64,000 nt of DNA from NCBI GenBank assembly GCA_964057225.1, contig CAXKVF010000078.1, positions 310,001 to 374,000 on the forward strand, given 5' to 3'. The DNA comes from Auanema rhodensis. Taxonomy: Eukaryota > Nematoda > Chromadorea > Rhabditida > Rhabditidae. A model generated the notes under the pieces. That model searched no databases and was not told where the DNA came from. It saw only the letters and a list, made by a program, of their open reading frames with translations. Made by a program: the position numbers and the translations under genes. Of the stretch, positions 52,401-64,000 are shown piece by piece (position 1 is the first letter of the stretch; each line of letters starts with the position of its first letter).

Positions 52401-54384
52401 GTGTACATTTAATTAGCATAAATTAAAGTTCACGTAAATTTCAAAGTCATGGTTACCATGCACCAATATCAATAAAAATTTGTTTTTAGACTAATATGGA
52501 CATGAGGAATCTAATTTTGAAAACCGCATCTCTTTATCTTTCACGTGAAGCTAGTTACATACCAAGTGCACATCACGTGTACATTTAATTAGCATAAATT
52601 AAAGTTCACGTAAATTTCAAAGTCATGGTTACCATGCACCAATATCAATAAAAATTTGTTTTTAGACTAATATGGACATGAGGAATCTAATTTTGAAAAC
52701 CACATCTCTTTATCTTTCACGTGAAGCGAGTTACATACCAAGTGCACATCACGTGTACATTTAATTAGCATAAATTAAAGTTCACGTAAATTTCAAAGTC
52801 GTGGTTACCATGCACCAATATCAATAAAAATTCGTTTTTAGACTAATATGGACATGGGGAATCTAATTTTGAAAACCGCATCTCTTTATCTTTCACGTGA
52901 AGCGAGTTACATACCAAGTGCACATCACGTGTACATTTAATTAGCATAAATTAAAGTTCACGTAAATTTCAAAGTCATGGTTACCATGAAGCAATATCAA
53001 TAAAAATTTGTTTTTAGACTAATATGGACATGGGGAATCTAATTTTGAAAACCGCATCTCTTTATCTTTCACGTGAAGCGAGTTACATACCAAGTGCACA
53101 TCACGTGTACATTTAATTAGCATAAATTAAAGTTCACGTAAATTTCAAAGTCATGGTTACCATGAACCAATATCAATAAAAATTTGTTTTTAGACTAATA
53201 TGGACATGGGGAATCTAATTTTGAAAACCGCATCTCTTTATCTTTCACGTGAAGCGAGTTACATACCAAGTGCACATCACGTGTACATTTAATTAGCATA
53301 AATTAAAGTTCACGTAAATTTCAAAGTCATGGTTACCATGCACCAATATCAATAAAAATTTGTTTTTAGACTAATATGGACATGAGGAATCTAATTTTGA
53401 AAACCGCATCTCTTTATCTTTCACGTGAAGCTAGTTACATACCAAGTGCACATCACGTCTACATTTAATTAGCATAAATTAAAGTTCACGTAAATTTCAA
53501 AGTCATGGTTACCATGCACCAATATCAATAAAAATTTGTTTTTAGACTAATATGGACATGAGGAATCTAATTTTGAAAACCACATCTCTTTATCTTTCAC
53601 GTGAAGCGAGTTACATACCAAGTGCACATCACGTGTACATTTAATTAGCATAAATTAAAGTTCACGTAAATTTCAAAGTCGTGGTTACCATGCACCAATA
53701 TCAATAAAAATTCGTTTTTAGACTAATATGGACATGGGGAATCTAATTTTGAAAACCGCATCTCTTTATCTTTCACGTGAAGCGAGTTACATACCAAGTG
53801 CACATCACGTGTACATTTAATTAGCATAAATTAAAGTTCACGTAAATTTCAAAGTCATGGTTACCATGAACCAATATCAATAAAAATTTGTTTTTAGACT
53901 AATATGGACATGGGGAATCTAATTTTGAAAACCGCATCTCTTTATCTTTCAAGTGAAGCGAGTTACATACCAAGTGCACATCACGTGTACATTTAATTAG
54001 CATAAATTAAAGTTCACGTAAATTCCAAAGTCATGGTTACCATGCACCAATATCAATAAAAATTTGTTTTTAGACTAATATGGACATGGGGAATCTAATT
54101 TTGAAAACCGCATCTCTTTATCTTTCACGTGAAGCGAGTTACATACCAAGTGCACATCACGTGTACATTTAATTAGCATAAATTAAAGTTCACGTAAATT
54201 TCAAAGTCATGGTTACCATGCACCAATATCAATAAAAATTTGTTTTTAGACTAATATGGACATGGGGAATCTAATTTTGAAAACCGCATCTCTTTATCTT
54301 TCACGTGAAGCGAGTTACATACTAAGTGCACATCACGTGTACATTTAATTAGCATAAATTAAAGTTCACGTAAATTTCAAAGTC
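49105..54384 (+). repeat. 11-monomer block 49105-51040 copied at 52449-54384 (spacing 3344 bp)
   Basis: All eleven marker monomers match in order: GCTAG, ACCACA, GTGG/ATTCG, AAGC, AACC, GCTAG with CACGTCTAC (49985 and 53329), ACCACA, GTGG/ATTCG, AACC with TTTCAAGTG and AATTCCAAAG (50513 and 53857), CACC, TACTAAG (50865 and 54209). The offset is constant at 19 monomers. The intervening DNA (51041-52448) contains a further piece of the 704-bp pattern. The copies look identical, so this event is recent or the assembly has duplicated a block. Confidence 0.9.
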
Positions 54385-57200
54385 GTGGTTACCATGCACC
54401 AATATCAATAAAAATTCGTTTTTAGACTAATATGGACATGGGGAATCTAACTTTGAAAACCGCATCTCTTTATCTTTCACGTGAAGCGAGTTACATACCA
54501 AGTGCACATCACGTGTACATTTAATTAGCATAAATTAAAGTTCACGTAAATTTCAAAGTCATGGTTACCATGCACCAATATCAATAAAAATTTGTTTTTA
54601 GATTAATATGGACATGGGGAATCTAATTTTGAAAACCGCATCTCTTTATCTTTCACGTGAAGCGAGTTACATACCAAGTGCACATCACGTGTACATTTAA
54701 TTAGCATAAATTAAAGTTCACGTAAATTTCAAAGTCATGGTTACCATGAACCAACATCAATAAAAATTTGTGTTTAGACTAATATGGACATGGGGAATCT
54801 AATTTTGAAAACCGCATCTCTTTATCTTTCACGTGAAGCGAGTTACATACCAAGTGCACATCACGTGTTCATTTAATTAGCATAAATTAAAGTTCACGTA
54901 AATTTCAAAGTCATGGTTACCATGCACCAATATCAATAAAAATTTGTTTTTAGACTAATATAGACATGGGGAATCTAATTTTGAAAACCGCATCTCTTCA
55001 TCTTTCACGTGAAGCGAGTTACATACCAAGTGCACATCACGTGTACATTTAATTAGCATAAATTAAAGTTCACGTAAATTTCAAAGTCATGGTTACCATG
55101 CACCAATATCAATAAAAATTTGTTTTTAGACTAATATGGACATGGGGAATCTAATTTTGAAAACCGCATCTCTTTATCTTTCACGTGAAGCGAGTTACAT
55201 ACCAAGTGCACATCAAGTGTACATTTAATTAGCATAAATTAAAGTTCACGTAAATTTCAAAGTCATGGTTACCATGCACCAATATCAATAAAAATTTGTT
55301 TTTAGACTAATATGGACATGGGGAATCTAATTTTGAAAACCGCATTTCTTTATCTTTCACGTGAAGCGAGTTACATACCAAGTGCACATCACGTGTACAT
55401 TTAATTAGCATAAATTAAAGTTCACGTAAATTTCAAAGTCATGGTTACCATGCACCAATATCAATAAAAATTTGTTTTTAGACTAATATGGACATGGGGA
55501 ATCTAATTTTGAAAACCGCATCTCTTTATCTTTCACGTGAAGCGAGTTACATACCAAGTGCACATCACGTGTACATTTAATTAGCATAAATTAAAGTTCA
55601 CGTAAATTTCAAAGTCATGGTTACCATGAACCAATATCAATAAAAATTTGTTTTTAGACTAATATGGACATGGGGAATCTAATTTTGAAAACCGCATCTC
55701 TTTATCTTTCAAGTGAAGCGAGTTACATACCAAGTGCACATCACGTGTACATTTAATTAGCATAAATTAAAGTTCACGTAAATTCCAAAGTCATGGTTAC
55801 CATGCACCAATATCAATAAAAATTTGTTTTTAGACTAATATGGACATGGGGAATCTAATTTTGAAAACCGCATCTCTTTATCTTTCACGTGAAGCGAGTT
55901 ACATACCAAGTGCACATCACGTGTACATTTAATTAGCATAAATTAAAGTTCACGTAAATTTCAAAGTCATGGTTACCATGCACCAATATCAATAAAAATT
56001 TGTTTTTAGACTAATATGGACATGGGGAATCTAATTTTCAAAACCGCATTTCTTTATCTTTCACGTGAAGCGAGTTACATACCAAGTGCACATCACGTGT
56101 ACATTTAATTAGCATAAATTAAAGTTCACGTAAATTTCAAAGTCATGGTTACCATGCACCAATATCAATAAAAATTTGTTTTTAGACTAATATGGACATG
56201 GGGAATCTAATTTTGAAAACCGCATCTCTTTATCTTTCACGTGAAGCGAGTTACATACCAAGTGCACATCACGTGTACATTTAATTAGCATAAATTAAAG
56301 TTCACGTAAATTTCAAAGTCATGGTTACCATGCACCAATATCAATAAAAATTTGTTTTTAGACTAATATGGACATGGGGAATCTAATTTTGAGAACCGCA
56401 TCTCTTCATCTTTCACGTGAAGCGAGTTACATACCAAGTGCACATCACGTGTACATTTAATTAGCATAAATTAAAGTTCACGTAAATTTCAAAGTCATGG
56501 TTACCATGCACCAATATCAATAAAAATTTGTTTTTAGACTAATATGGACATGGGGAATCTAATTTTGAAAACCGCATCTCTTTATCTTTCACGTGAAGCG
56601 AGTTACATACCAAGTGCACATCACGTGTACATTTAATTAGCATAAATTAAAGTTCACGTAAATTTCAAAGTCATGGTTACCATGAAGCAATATCAATAAA
56701 AATTTGTTTTTAGACTAATATGGACATGGGGAATCTAATTTTGAAAACCGCATCTCTTTATCTTTCACGTGAAGCGAGTTACATACCAAGTGCACATCAC
56801 GTGTACATTTAATTAGCATAAATTAAAGTTCACGTAAATTTCAAAGTCATGGTTACCATGCACCAATATTAATAAAAATTTGTTTTTAGACTAATATGGA
56901 CATGGGGAATCTAATTTTGAAAACCGCATCTCTTCATCTTTCACGTGAAGCGAGTTACATACCAAGTGCACATCAAGTGTACATTTAATTAGCATAAATT
57001 AAAGTTCACGTAAATTTCAAAGTCATGGTTACCATGCACCAATATCAATAAAAATTTGTTTTTAGACTAATATGGACATGGGGAATCTAATTTTGAAAAC
57101 CGCATCTCTTTATCTTTCACGTGAAGCGAGTTACATACCAAGTGCACATCACGTGTACATTTAATTAGCATAAATTAAAGTTCACGTAAATTTCAAAATC
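54385..57200 (+). repeat. More variable segment leading toward the right-hand diverged zone
   Basis: It starts with a GTGG/ATTCG/AACTTTG monomer. Private or rare changes are denser than to the left: CCAACATC, TGTGTTTAG and GTGTTCAT in the monomer at 54737; TATAGACA near 54961; TTTTCAAAACC near 56037. New recurrent variants appear: TCTTCATC, GCATTTC, GAGAACC and CAAGTG. TTTCAAGTG with AATTCCAAAG (55617) is a third copy of that monomer, 10 monomers after the one at 53857. Confidence 0.75.
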
Positions 57201-57375
57201 ATGGTTACCATGAACCAATATCAATAAAAATTTGTTTTAGACTAATATGGACATGGGGAATCTAATTTTGAAAACCGCATCTCTTTATCTTTCACGTGAA
57301 GCGAGTTACATACCAAGTGCACATCACGTGTACATTTAATTAGCATAAATTAAAGTTCACGTAAATTTCAAAGTC
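57201..57375 (+). repeat. 175-bp monomer, one T lost from the T5 run
   Basis: GTTTTAG replaces GTTTTTAG near 57234-57240, the first indel in the window; the phase shifts by one base from here on. It is a homopolymer, so a sequencing error is possible. Confidence 0.85.
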
Positions 57376-60300
57376 ATGGTTACCATGCACCAATATCAAT
57401 AAAAATTTGTTTTTAGACTAATATGGACATGGGGAATCTAATTTTGAAAACCGCATCTCTTTATCTTTCACGTGAAGCGAGTTACATACCAAGTGCACAT
57501 CACGTGTACATTTAATTAACATAAATTAAAGTTCACGTAAATTTCAAAGTCGTGGTTACCATGCACCAATATCAATAAAAATTCGTTTTTAGACTAATAT
57601 GGACATGGGGAATCTAACTTTGAAAACCGCATCTCTTTATCTTTCACGTGAAGCGAGTTACATACCAAGTGCACATCACGTGTACATTTAATTAGCATAA
57701 ATTAAAGTTCACGTAAATTTCAAAGTCATGGTTACCATGCACCAATATCAATAAAAATTTGTTTTTAGACTAATATGGACATGGGGAATCTAATTTTGAA
57801 AACCGCATCTCTTTATCTTTCACGTGAAGCGAGTTACATACCAAGTGCACATCACGTGTACATTTAATTAGCATAAATTAAAGTTCACGTAAATTTCAAA
57901 GTCATGGTTACCATGCACCAATATCAATAAAAATTTGTTTTTAGACTAATATGGACATGGGGAATCTAATTTTGAGAACCGCATCTCTTCATCTTTTACG
58001 TGAAGCGAGTTACATACCAAGTGCACATCAAGTGTACATTTAATTAGCATAAATTAAAGTTCACGTAAATTTCAAAGTCATGGTTACCATGCACCAATAT
58101 CAATAACAATTTGTTTTTAGACTAATATGGACATGGGGAATCTAATTTTGAAAACCGCATCTCTTTATCTTTCACGTGAAGCGAGTTACATACCAAGTGC
58201 ACATCAAGTGTACATTTAATAAGCATAAATTAAAGTTCACGTAAATTTCAAAGTCATGGTTACCATGCACCAATATCAATAAAAATTTGTTTTTAGACTA
58301 ATATGGACATGGGGAATCTAATTTTGAAAACCGCATTTCTTTATCTTTCACGTGAAGCGAGTTACATACCAAGTGCACATCACGTGTACATTTAATTAGC
58401 ATAAATTAAAGTTCACGTAAATTTCAAAGTCATGGTTACCATGCACCAATATCAATAAAAATTTGTTTTTAGACTAATATGGACATGGGGAATCTAATTT
58501 TGAAAACCGCATCTCTTTATCTTTCACGTGAAGCGAGTTACATACCAAGTGCACATCACGTGTACATTTAATTAGCATAAATTAAAGTTCACGTAAATTT
58601 CAAAGTCATGGTTACCATGCACCAATATCAATAAAAATTTGTTTTTAGACTAATATGGACATGGGGAATCTAATTTTGAAAACCGCATCTCTTTATCTTT
58701 CACGTGAAGCGAGTTACATACCAAGTGCACATCACGTGTACATTTAATTAGCATAAATTAAAGTTCACGTAAATTTCAAAGTCATGGTTACCATGCACCA
58801 ATATCAATAAAAATTTGTTTTTAGACTAATATGGACATGGGGAATCTAATTTTGAGAACCGCATCTCTTCATCTTTTACGTGAAGCGAGTTACATACCAA
58901 GTGCACATCAAGTGTACATTTAATTAGCATAAATTAAAGTTCACGTAAATTTCAAAGTCATGGTTACCATGCACCAATATCAATAAAAATTTGTTTTTAG
59001 ACTAATATGGACATGGGGAATCTAATTTTGAAAACCGCATCTCTTTATCTTTCACGTGAAGCGAGTTACATACCAAGTGCACATCACGTGTACATTTAAT
59101 TAGCATAAATTAAAGTTCACGTAAATTTCAAAGTCATGGTTACCATGCACCAATATCAATAAAAATTTGTTTTTAGACTAATATGGACAAGGGGAATCTA
59201 ATTTTGAAAACCGCATCTCTTCATCTTTCACGTGAAGCGAGTTACATACCAAGTGCACATCAAGTGTACATTTAATTAGCATAAATTAAAGTTCACGTAA
59301 ATTTCAAAGTCATGGTTACCATGCACCAATATCAATAAAAATTTGTTTTTAGACTAATATGGACATGGGGAATCTAATTTTGAAAACCGCATTTCTCTAT
59401 CTTTCACGTGAAGCGAGTTACATACCAAGTGCACATCACGTGTACATTTAATTAGCATAAATTAAAGTTCACGTAAATTTCAAAGTCATGGTTACCATGC
59501 ACCAATATCAATAAAAATTTGTTTTTAGACTAATATGGACATGGGGAATCTAATTTTGAAAACCGCATCTCTTTATCTTTCACGTGAAGCGAGTTACATA
59601 CCAAGTGCACATCACGTGTACATTTAATTAGCATAAATTAAAGTTCACGTAAATTTCAAAGTCATGGTTACCATGCACCAATATCAATAAAAATTTGTTT
59701 TTAGACTAATATGGACATGGGGAATCTAATTTTGAGAACCGCATCTCTTCATCTTTCACGTGAAGCGAGTTACATACCAAGTGCACATCACGAGTACATT
59801 TAATTAGCATAAATTAAAGTTCACGTAAATTTCAAAGTCATGGTTACCATGCACCAATATCAATAAAAATTTGTTTTTAGACTAATATGGACATGGGGAA
59901 TCTAATTTTGAAAACCGCATCTCTTTATCTTTCACGTGAAGCGAGTTACATACCAAGTGCACATCACGTGTACATTTAATTAACATAAATTAAAGTTCAC
60001 GTAAATTTCAAAGTCGTGGTTACCATGCACCAATATCAATAAAAATTCGTTTTTAGACTAATATGGACATGGGGAATCTAACTTTGAAAACCGCATCTCT
60101 TTATCTTTCACGTGAAGCGAGTTACATACCAAGTGCACATCACGTGTACATTTAATTAGCATAAATTAAAGTTCACGTAAATTTCAAAGTCATGGTTACC
60201 ATGCACCAATATCAATAAAAATTTGTTTTTAGACTAATATGGACATGGGGAATCTAATTTTGAAAACCGCATCTCTTTATCTTTCACGTGAAGCGAGTTA

Positions 60301-61071
60301 CATACCAAGTGCACATCACGTGTACATTTAATTAGCATAAATTAAAGTTCACGTAAATTTCAAAGTCATGGTTACCATGCACCAATATCAATAAAAATTT
60401 GTTTTTAGACTAATATGGACATGGGGAATCTAATTTTGAAAACCGCATCTCTTTATCTTTCACGTGAAGCGAGTTACATACCAAGTGCACATCACGTGTA
60501 CATTTAATTAACATAAATTAAAGTTCACGTAAATTTCAAAGTCGTGGTTACCATGCACCAATATCAATAGAAATTCGTTTTTAGACTAATATGGACATGG
60601 GGAATCTAACTTTGAAAACCGCATCTCTTTATCTTTCACGTGAAGCGAGTTACATACCAAGTGCACATCACGTGTACATTTAATTAGCATAAATTAAAGT
60701 TCACGTAAATTTCAAAGTCATGGTTACCATGCACCAATATCAATAAAAATTTGTTTTTAGACTAATATGGACATGGGGAATCTAATTTTGAAAACCGCAT
60801 CTCTTTATCTTTCACGTGAAGCGAGTTACATACCAAGTGCACATCACGTGTACATTTAATTAGCATAAATTAAAGTTCACGTAAATTTCAAAGTCATGGT
60901 TACCATGCACCAATATCAATAAAAATTTGTTTTTAGACTAATATGGACATGGGGAATCTAATTTTGAAAACCGCATCTCTTTATCTTTCACGTGAAGCGA
61001 GTTACATACCAAGTGCACATCACGTGTACATTTAATTAGCATAAATTAAAGTTCACGTAAATTTCAAAGTC
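57376..61071 (+). repeat. Right segment with GAGAACC, TCTTCATC, CAAGTG and GCATTTC variants
   Basis: Twenty-one monomers. GTGG/ATTCG/AACTTTG monomers occur at 57552, 60016 and 60544, each preceded by AACATAAA. GAGAACC with TCTTCATC marks 57904, 58784 and 59664, exactly 880 bp apart (5 monomers). GCATTTC marks 58256 and 59312. AATAACAATTT with TTAATAAGC marks 58080. GACAAGGGG occurs near 59186. Structure is a loose 5-monomer spacing. Confidence 0.8.
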
Positions 61072-63004
61072 ATGGTTACCATCCACCTATATCAACAAAA
61101 ATGTGTTTTTAGACTAATATGGACATGGGGAATCTAATTTCGAAAAGCGAATCTCTTCATCTTTCACGTGAAGCGAGTTACATACCAAGTGCACATCACG
61201 TGTACACTTAATAAGCATGAATTAAAGTTCACGTAAATTTCAAAGTCATGGTTACCATGCACCAATATCAATAAAAATTTGTTTTTAGACTAATATGGAC
61301 ATGGGGAATCTAATTTTGAAAACCGCATCTCTTTATCTTTCACGTGAAGCGAGTTACATACCAAGTGCACATCACGTGTACACTTAATAAGCATAAATTA
61401 AAGTTCACGTAAATTTTAAAGTCATGGTTGCCATGCACCAATATCAATAAAAATTTGTTTTTAGACTAATATGGAAATGGGGAATCTATTTTGAAAACCG
61501 CATCTCTTTATCTTTCACGTGAAGCGAGTTACATACCAAGTGCATATCATGTGTACACTTAATTAGCATAAATTAAAGTTCACGTAAATTTCAAAGTCAT
61601 GGTTACCATGCACCAATATTAATAAAAATTTGTTTTTAGACTAATATGGACATGGGGAATCTAATTTTGAAAACCGCATCTCTTCATCTTTCACGTGAAG
61701 CGAGTTACATACCAAGTGCACATCATGTGTACACTTAATTAGCATAAATTAAAGTTCACGTAAATTTCAAAGTCATGGTTACCATGCACCAATATCAATC
61801 AAAATTTGTTTTTAGACTAATATGGACATGGGGAATCTAATTTTGAAAACCGCATCTCTTTATCTTTCACGTGAAGCGAGTTACATACCAAGTGCACATC
61901 ACGTGTACACTTAATAAGCATAAATTAAAGTTCACGTAAATTTTAAAGTCATGGTTGCCATGCACCAATATCAATAAAAATTTGTTTTTAGACTAATATG
62001 GAAATGGGGAATCTATTTTGAAAACCGCATCTCTTTATCTTTCACGTGAAGCGAGTTACATACCAAGTGCACATCATGTGTACACTTAATTAGCATAAAT
62101 TGAAGTTCACGTAAATTTCAAAGTCATGGTTACCATTCACCAATATTAATAAAAATTTGTTTTTAGACTAATATGGACATAGGGAATCTGATTTTGAAAA
62201 CCGCATCTCTTTATCTTTGACTTGAAGCGAGTTACATACCAAGTGCACATCATGTGTACACTTAATTAGCATAAATTGAAGTTCACGTAAATTTCAAAGT
62301 CATGGTTACCATCCACCTATATCAACAAAAATGTGTTTTTAGACTAATATGGACATGCGGAATCTAATTTCGAAAAGCGCATCTCTTCATCTTTCACGTG
62401 AAGCGAGTTACATACCAAGTGCACATCACGTGTACATTCAATTAGCATAAATTAAAGTTCACGTAAATTTCAAAGTCATGGTTACCATGCACCAATATCA
62501 ATAAAAATTTGTTTTTAGACTAATATGGACATGGGGAATCTAATTTTGAAAACCGCATCTCTTTATCTTTTACGTGAAGCGACTTACATACCAAGTGCAC
62601 ATCACGTGTACATTCAATTAGCATAAATTAAAGTTCACGTAAATTTCAAAGTCATGGTTACCATGCACCAATATCAATAAAAATTCGTTTTTAGACTAAT
62701 ATGGACATGAGGAATCTAATTTTGAAAACCGCATCTCTTTATCTTTCACGTGAAGCGAGTTACATACCAAGTGCACATCACGTGTACACTTAATAAGCAT
62801 AAATTAAAGTTCACGTAAATTTTAAAGTCAAGGTTGCCATGCACCAATATCAATAAAAATTTGTTTTTAGACTAATATGGAAATGGGGAATCTATTTTGA
62901 AAACCGCATCTCTTTATCTTTCACGTGAAGCGAGTTACATACCAAGTGCATATCACGTGTACATTTAATTAGCATAAATTAAAGTTCACGTAAATTTCAA
63001 AGTC
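61072..63004 (+). repeat. Island of 11 diverged monomers with three identical 1-bp deletions
   Basis: Two monomers (61072 and 62302) share about ten unusual bases: ACCATCCACCTATATCAAC, ATGTGTTTTT, and TTCGAAAAGCG with TCTTCATC. Three 175-bp monomers (61424, 61951, 62830) share GGTTGCC, GGAAATGGGG and AATCTATTTT with one A missing, and each follows a monomer with TTAATAAGC and AATTTTAAAG. CATCATGTGTACACTT replaces CATCACGTGTACATTT in several copies, which removes box 2. The monomer at 62126 is among the most altered in the window (ACCATTCACC, CATAGGG, TCTGATTTT, TTTGACTTG). Satellite theory predicts such less homogenised copies near array edges or in old layers. Confidence 0.9.
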
Positions 63005-63884
63005 ATGGTTACCATGCACCAATATCAATAAAAATTTGTTTTTAGACTAATATGGACATGGGGAATCTAATTTTGAGAACCGCATCTCTTCATCTTTTAC
63101 GTGAAGCGAGTTACATACCAAGTGCACATCAAGTGTACATTTAATTAGCATAAATTAAAGTTCACGTAAATTTCAAAGTCATGGTTACCATGCACCAATA
63201 TCAATAACAATTTGTTTTTAGACTAATATGGACATGGGGAATCTAATTTTGAAAACCGCATCTCTTTATCTTTCACGTGAAGCGAGTTACATACCAAGTG
63301 CACATCAAGTGTACATTTAATAAGCATAAATTAAAGTTCACGTAAATTTCAAAGTCATGGTTACCATGCACCAATATCAATAAAAATTTGTTTTTAGACT
63401 AATATGGACATGGGGAATCTAATTTTGAAAACCGCATTTCTTTATCTTTCACGTGAAGCGAGTTACATACCAAGTGCACATCACGTGTACATTTAATTAG
63501 CATAAATTAAAGTTCACGTAAATTTCAAAGTCATGGTTACCATGCACCAATATCAATAAAAATTTGTTTTTAGACTAATATGGATATGGGGAATCTAATT
63601 TTGAAAACCGCATCTCTTTATCTTTCACGTGAAGCGAGTTACATACCAAGTGCACATCACGTGTACATTTAATTAGCATAAATTAAAGTTCACGTAAATT
63701 TCAAAGTCATGGTTACCATGCACCAATATCAATAAAAATTTGTTTTTAGACTAATTTGGACATGGGGAATCTAATTTTGAAAACCGCATCTCTTTATCTT
63801 TCACGTGAAGCGAGTTACATACCAAGTGCACATCACGTGTACATTTAATTAACATAAATTAAAGTTCACGTAAATTTCAAAGTC
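63005..63884 (+). repeat. Return to homogenised monomers; copy of the 57904 trio
   Basis: Monomers at 63005 (GAGAACC, TTTTACGTG, CAAGTG), 63181 (AATAACAATTT, CAAGTG, TTAATAAGC) and 63357 (GCATTTC) repeat 57904, 58080 and 58256 in order. The offset is 5101 bp, which is 29 monomers minus the three deletions in between. Then GGATATGGGG near 63582 and AATTTGGACA near 63754 are private. Confidence 0.85.
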
Positions 63885-64000
63885 GTGGTTACCATGCACC
63901 AATATCAATAAAAATTCGTTTTTAGACTAATATGGACATGGGGAATCTAACTTTGAAAACCGCATCTCTTTATCTTTCACGTGAAGCGAGTTACATACCA
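63885..64000 (+). repeat. Partial last monomer (116 bp) of the G1/C33/C67 type
   Basis: It starts GTGGTTACC, with ATTCG and CTAACTTTG, and is cut by the window end at p116. It is preceded by AACATAAA, as expected for this haplotype. The array clearly continues beyond the window. Confidence 0.9.

Larger units (their letters stand above)
1..64000 (+). repeat. 176-bp tandem satellite array, 363 full monomers plus a partial one
   Basis: The ATGGTTACC landmark recurs at 1, 177, 353, 529 and so on every 176 bases up to 57201, then with four one-base phase losses to 63885. All monomers lie in the same direction, with no insertion, inversion or unique DNA between them. By eye most monomers differ from the consensus at zero to four positions. 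GC content of the consensus is 57/176, about 32%. Both edges of the array lie outside the window. Satellites of this unit length and homogeneity typically form centromeres or pericentromeric and subtelomeric heterochromatin in eukaryotes; that role is inferred here. There is no coding capacity: the consensus has stops in all six frames and the longest stop-free stretch is about 35 codons. Strand is arbitrary and follows the window. Confidence 0.99.

Noticed and set aside
57201-57375. The T5-to-T4 deletion as a biological marker
   Set aside because: It occurs once and in a homopolymer, so a sequencing error cannot be excluded; the A deletions at 61.5, 62.0 and 62.9 kb recur with linked variants and are kept as real.
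1-64000. CRISPR array or plasmid iterons
   Set aside because: The unit is 176 bp with no unique spacers; repeat follows repeat directly, there is no cas or rep gene, and the array is far too long.
1-64000. Protein-coding tandem repeats
   Set aside because: 176 is not a multiple of three, and every frame on both strands meets stops in the consensus; the longest open run is about 35 codons.
1-64000. Human-type alpha satellite
   Set aside because: Unit length differs (171 against 176) and I see none of the familiar alpha-satellite segments.

Overview
The whole window is one uninterrupted satellite DNA array. A 176-bp monomer is repeated head to tail from base 1 to base 64000, always in the same orientation. 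With position p1 set at base 1, there are 363 complete monomers followed by the first 116 bases of a 364th (63885-64000). The bookkeeping is exact: 363 x 176 minus four single-base deletions gives 63884. I see no gene, RNA gene, transposon, inversion or unique spacer. The consensus has stops in all six frames, and its longest stop-free run is about 35 codons. GC content is about 32% (57 of 176).

The layout and length point to a eukaryotic nuclear genome, most likely a (peri)centromeric block of a plant or, less likely, an animal. 150-180 bp is the usual size of centromeric satellites and close to a nucleosome repeat. I cannot name the species. One 13-bp segment (p41-53) resembles, from memory, part of the Arabidopsis 178-bp centromere repeat, so Brassicaceae is a weak guess only.

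Monomer anatomy, in order: a 13-bp dyad across the monomer junction; an A-tract and T-tract (p26-39); a TTTTGAAAA dyad (p67-75); a perfect 10-bp palindrome with a CACGTG core (p92-101); a GTGCAC palindrome abutting ATCACGTG (p118-131); a 7-bp inverted repeat with a 6-bp loop (p136-155); and a half-site TTCACGTA (p157-164). The three CACGT cores start at p94, p126 and p159, 32 and 33 bp apart, close to three helical turns.

Region by region, shared point variants reveal higher-order structure. 1-5984: mixed monomers with a 528-bp trimer doublet at 3873-4928. 5985-9856: a tandem 11-monomer (1936-bp) duplication. 9857-16896: trimer and 5-monomer patterns. 16897-20592: trimers and a 4-monomer repeat. 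20593-23936: an almost invariant stretch. 23937-32208: long-range copies spaced 19 monomers (3344 bp). From 32.2 kb a new linked haplotype (G at p1, C at p33, often C at p67) appears and is absent from the left half. 35377-38544: 6-monomer (1056-bp) units. 41713-44000: 5-monomer (880-bp) units. 44705-46816: alternating loss of the second CACGTG box. 47697-49456: 4-monomer (704-bp) units. 49105-54384: another copy pair at 3344 bp. 61072-63004: an island of clearly older, diverged monomers holding three of the four indels; homogenised monomers resume after it. The pattern fits repeated unequal exchange or segmental amplification of small blocks, not one fixed higher-order repeat.
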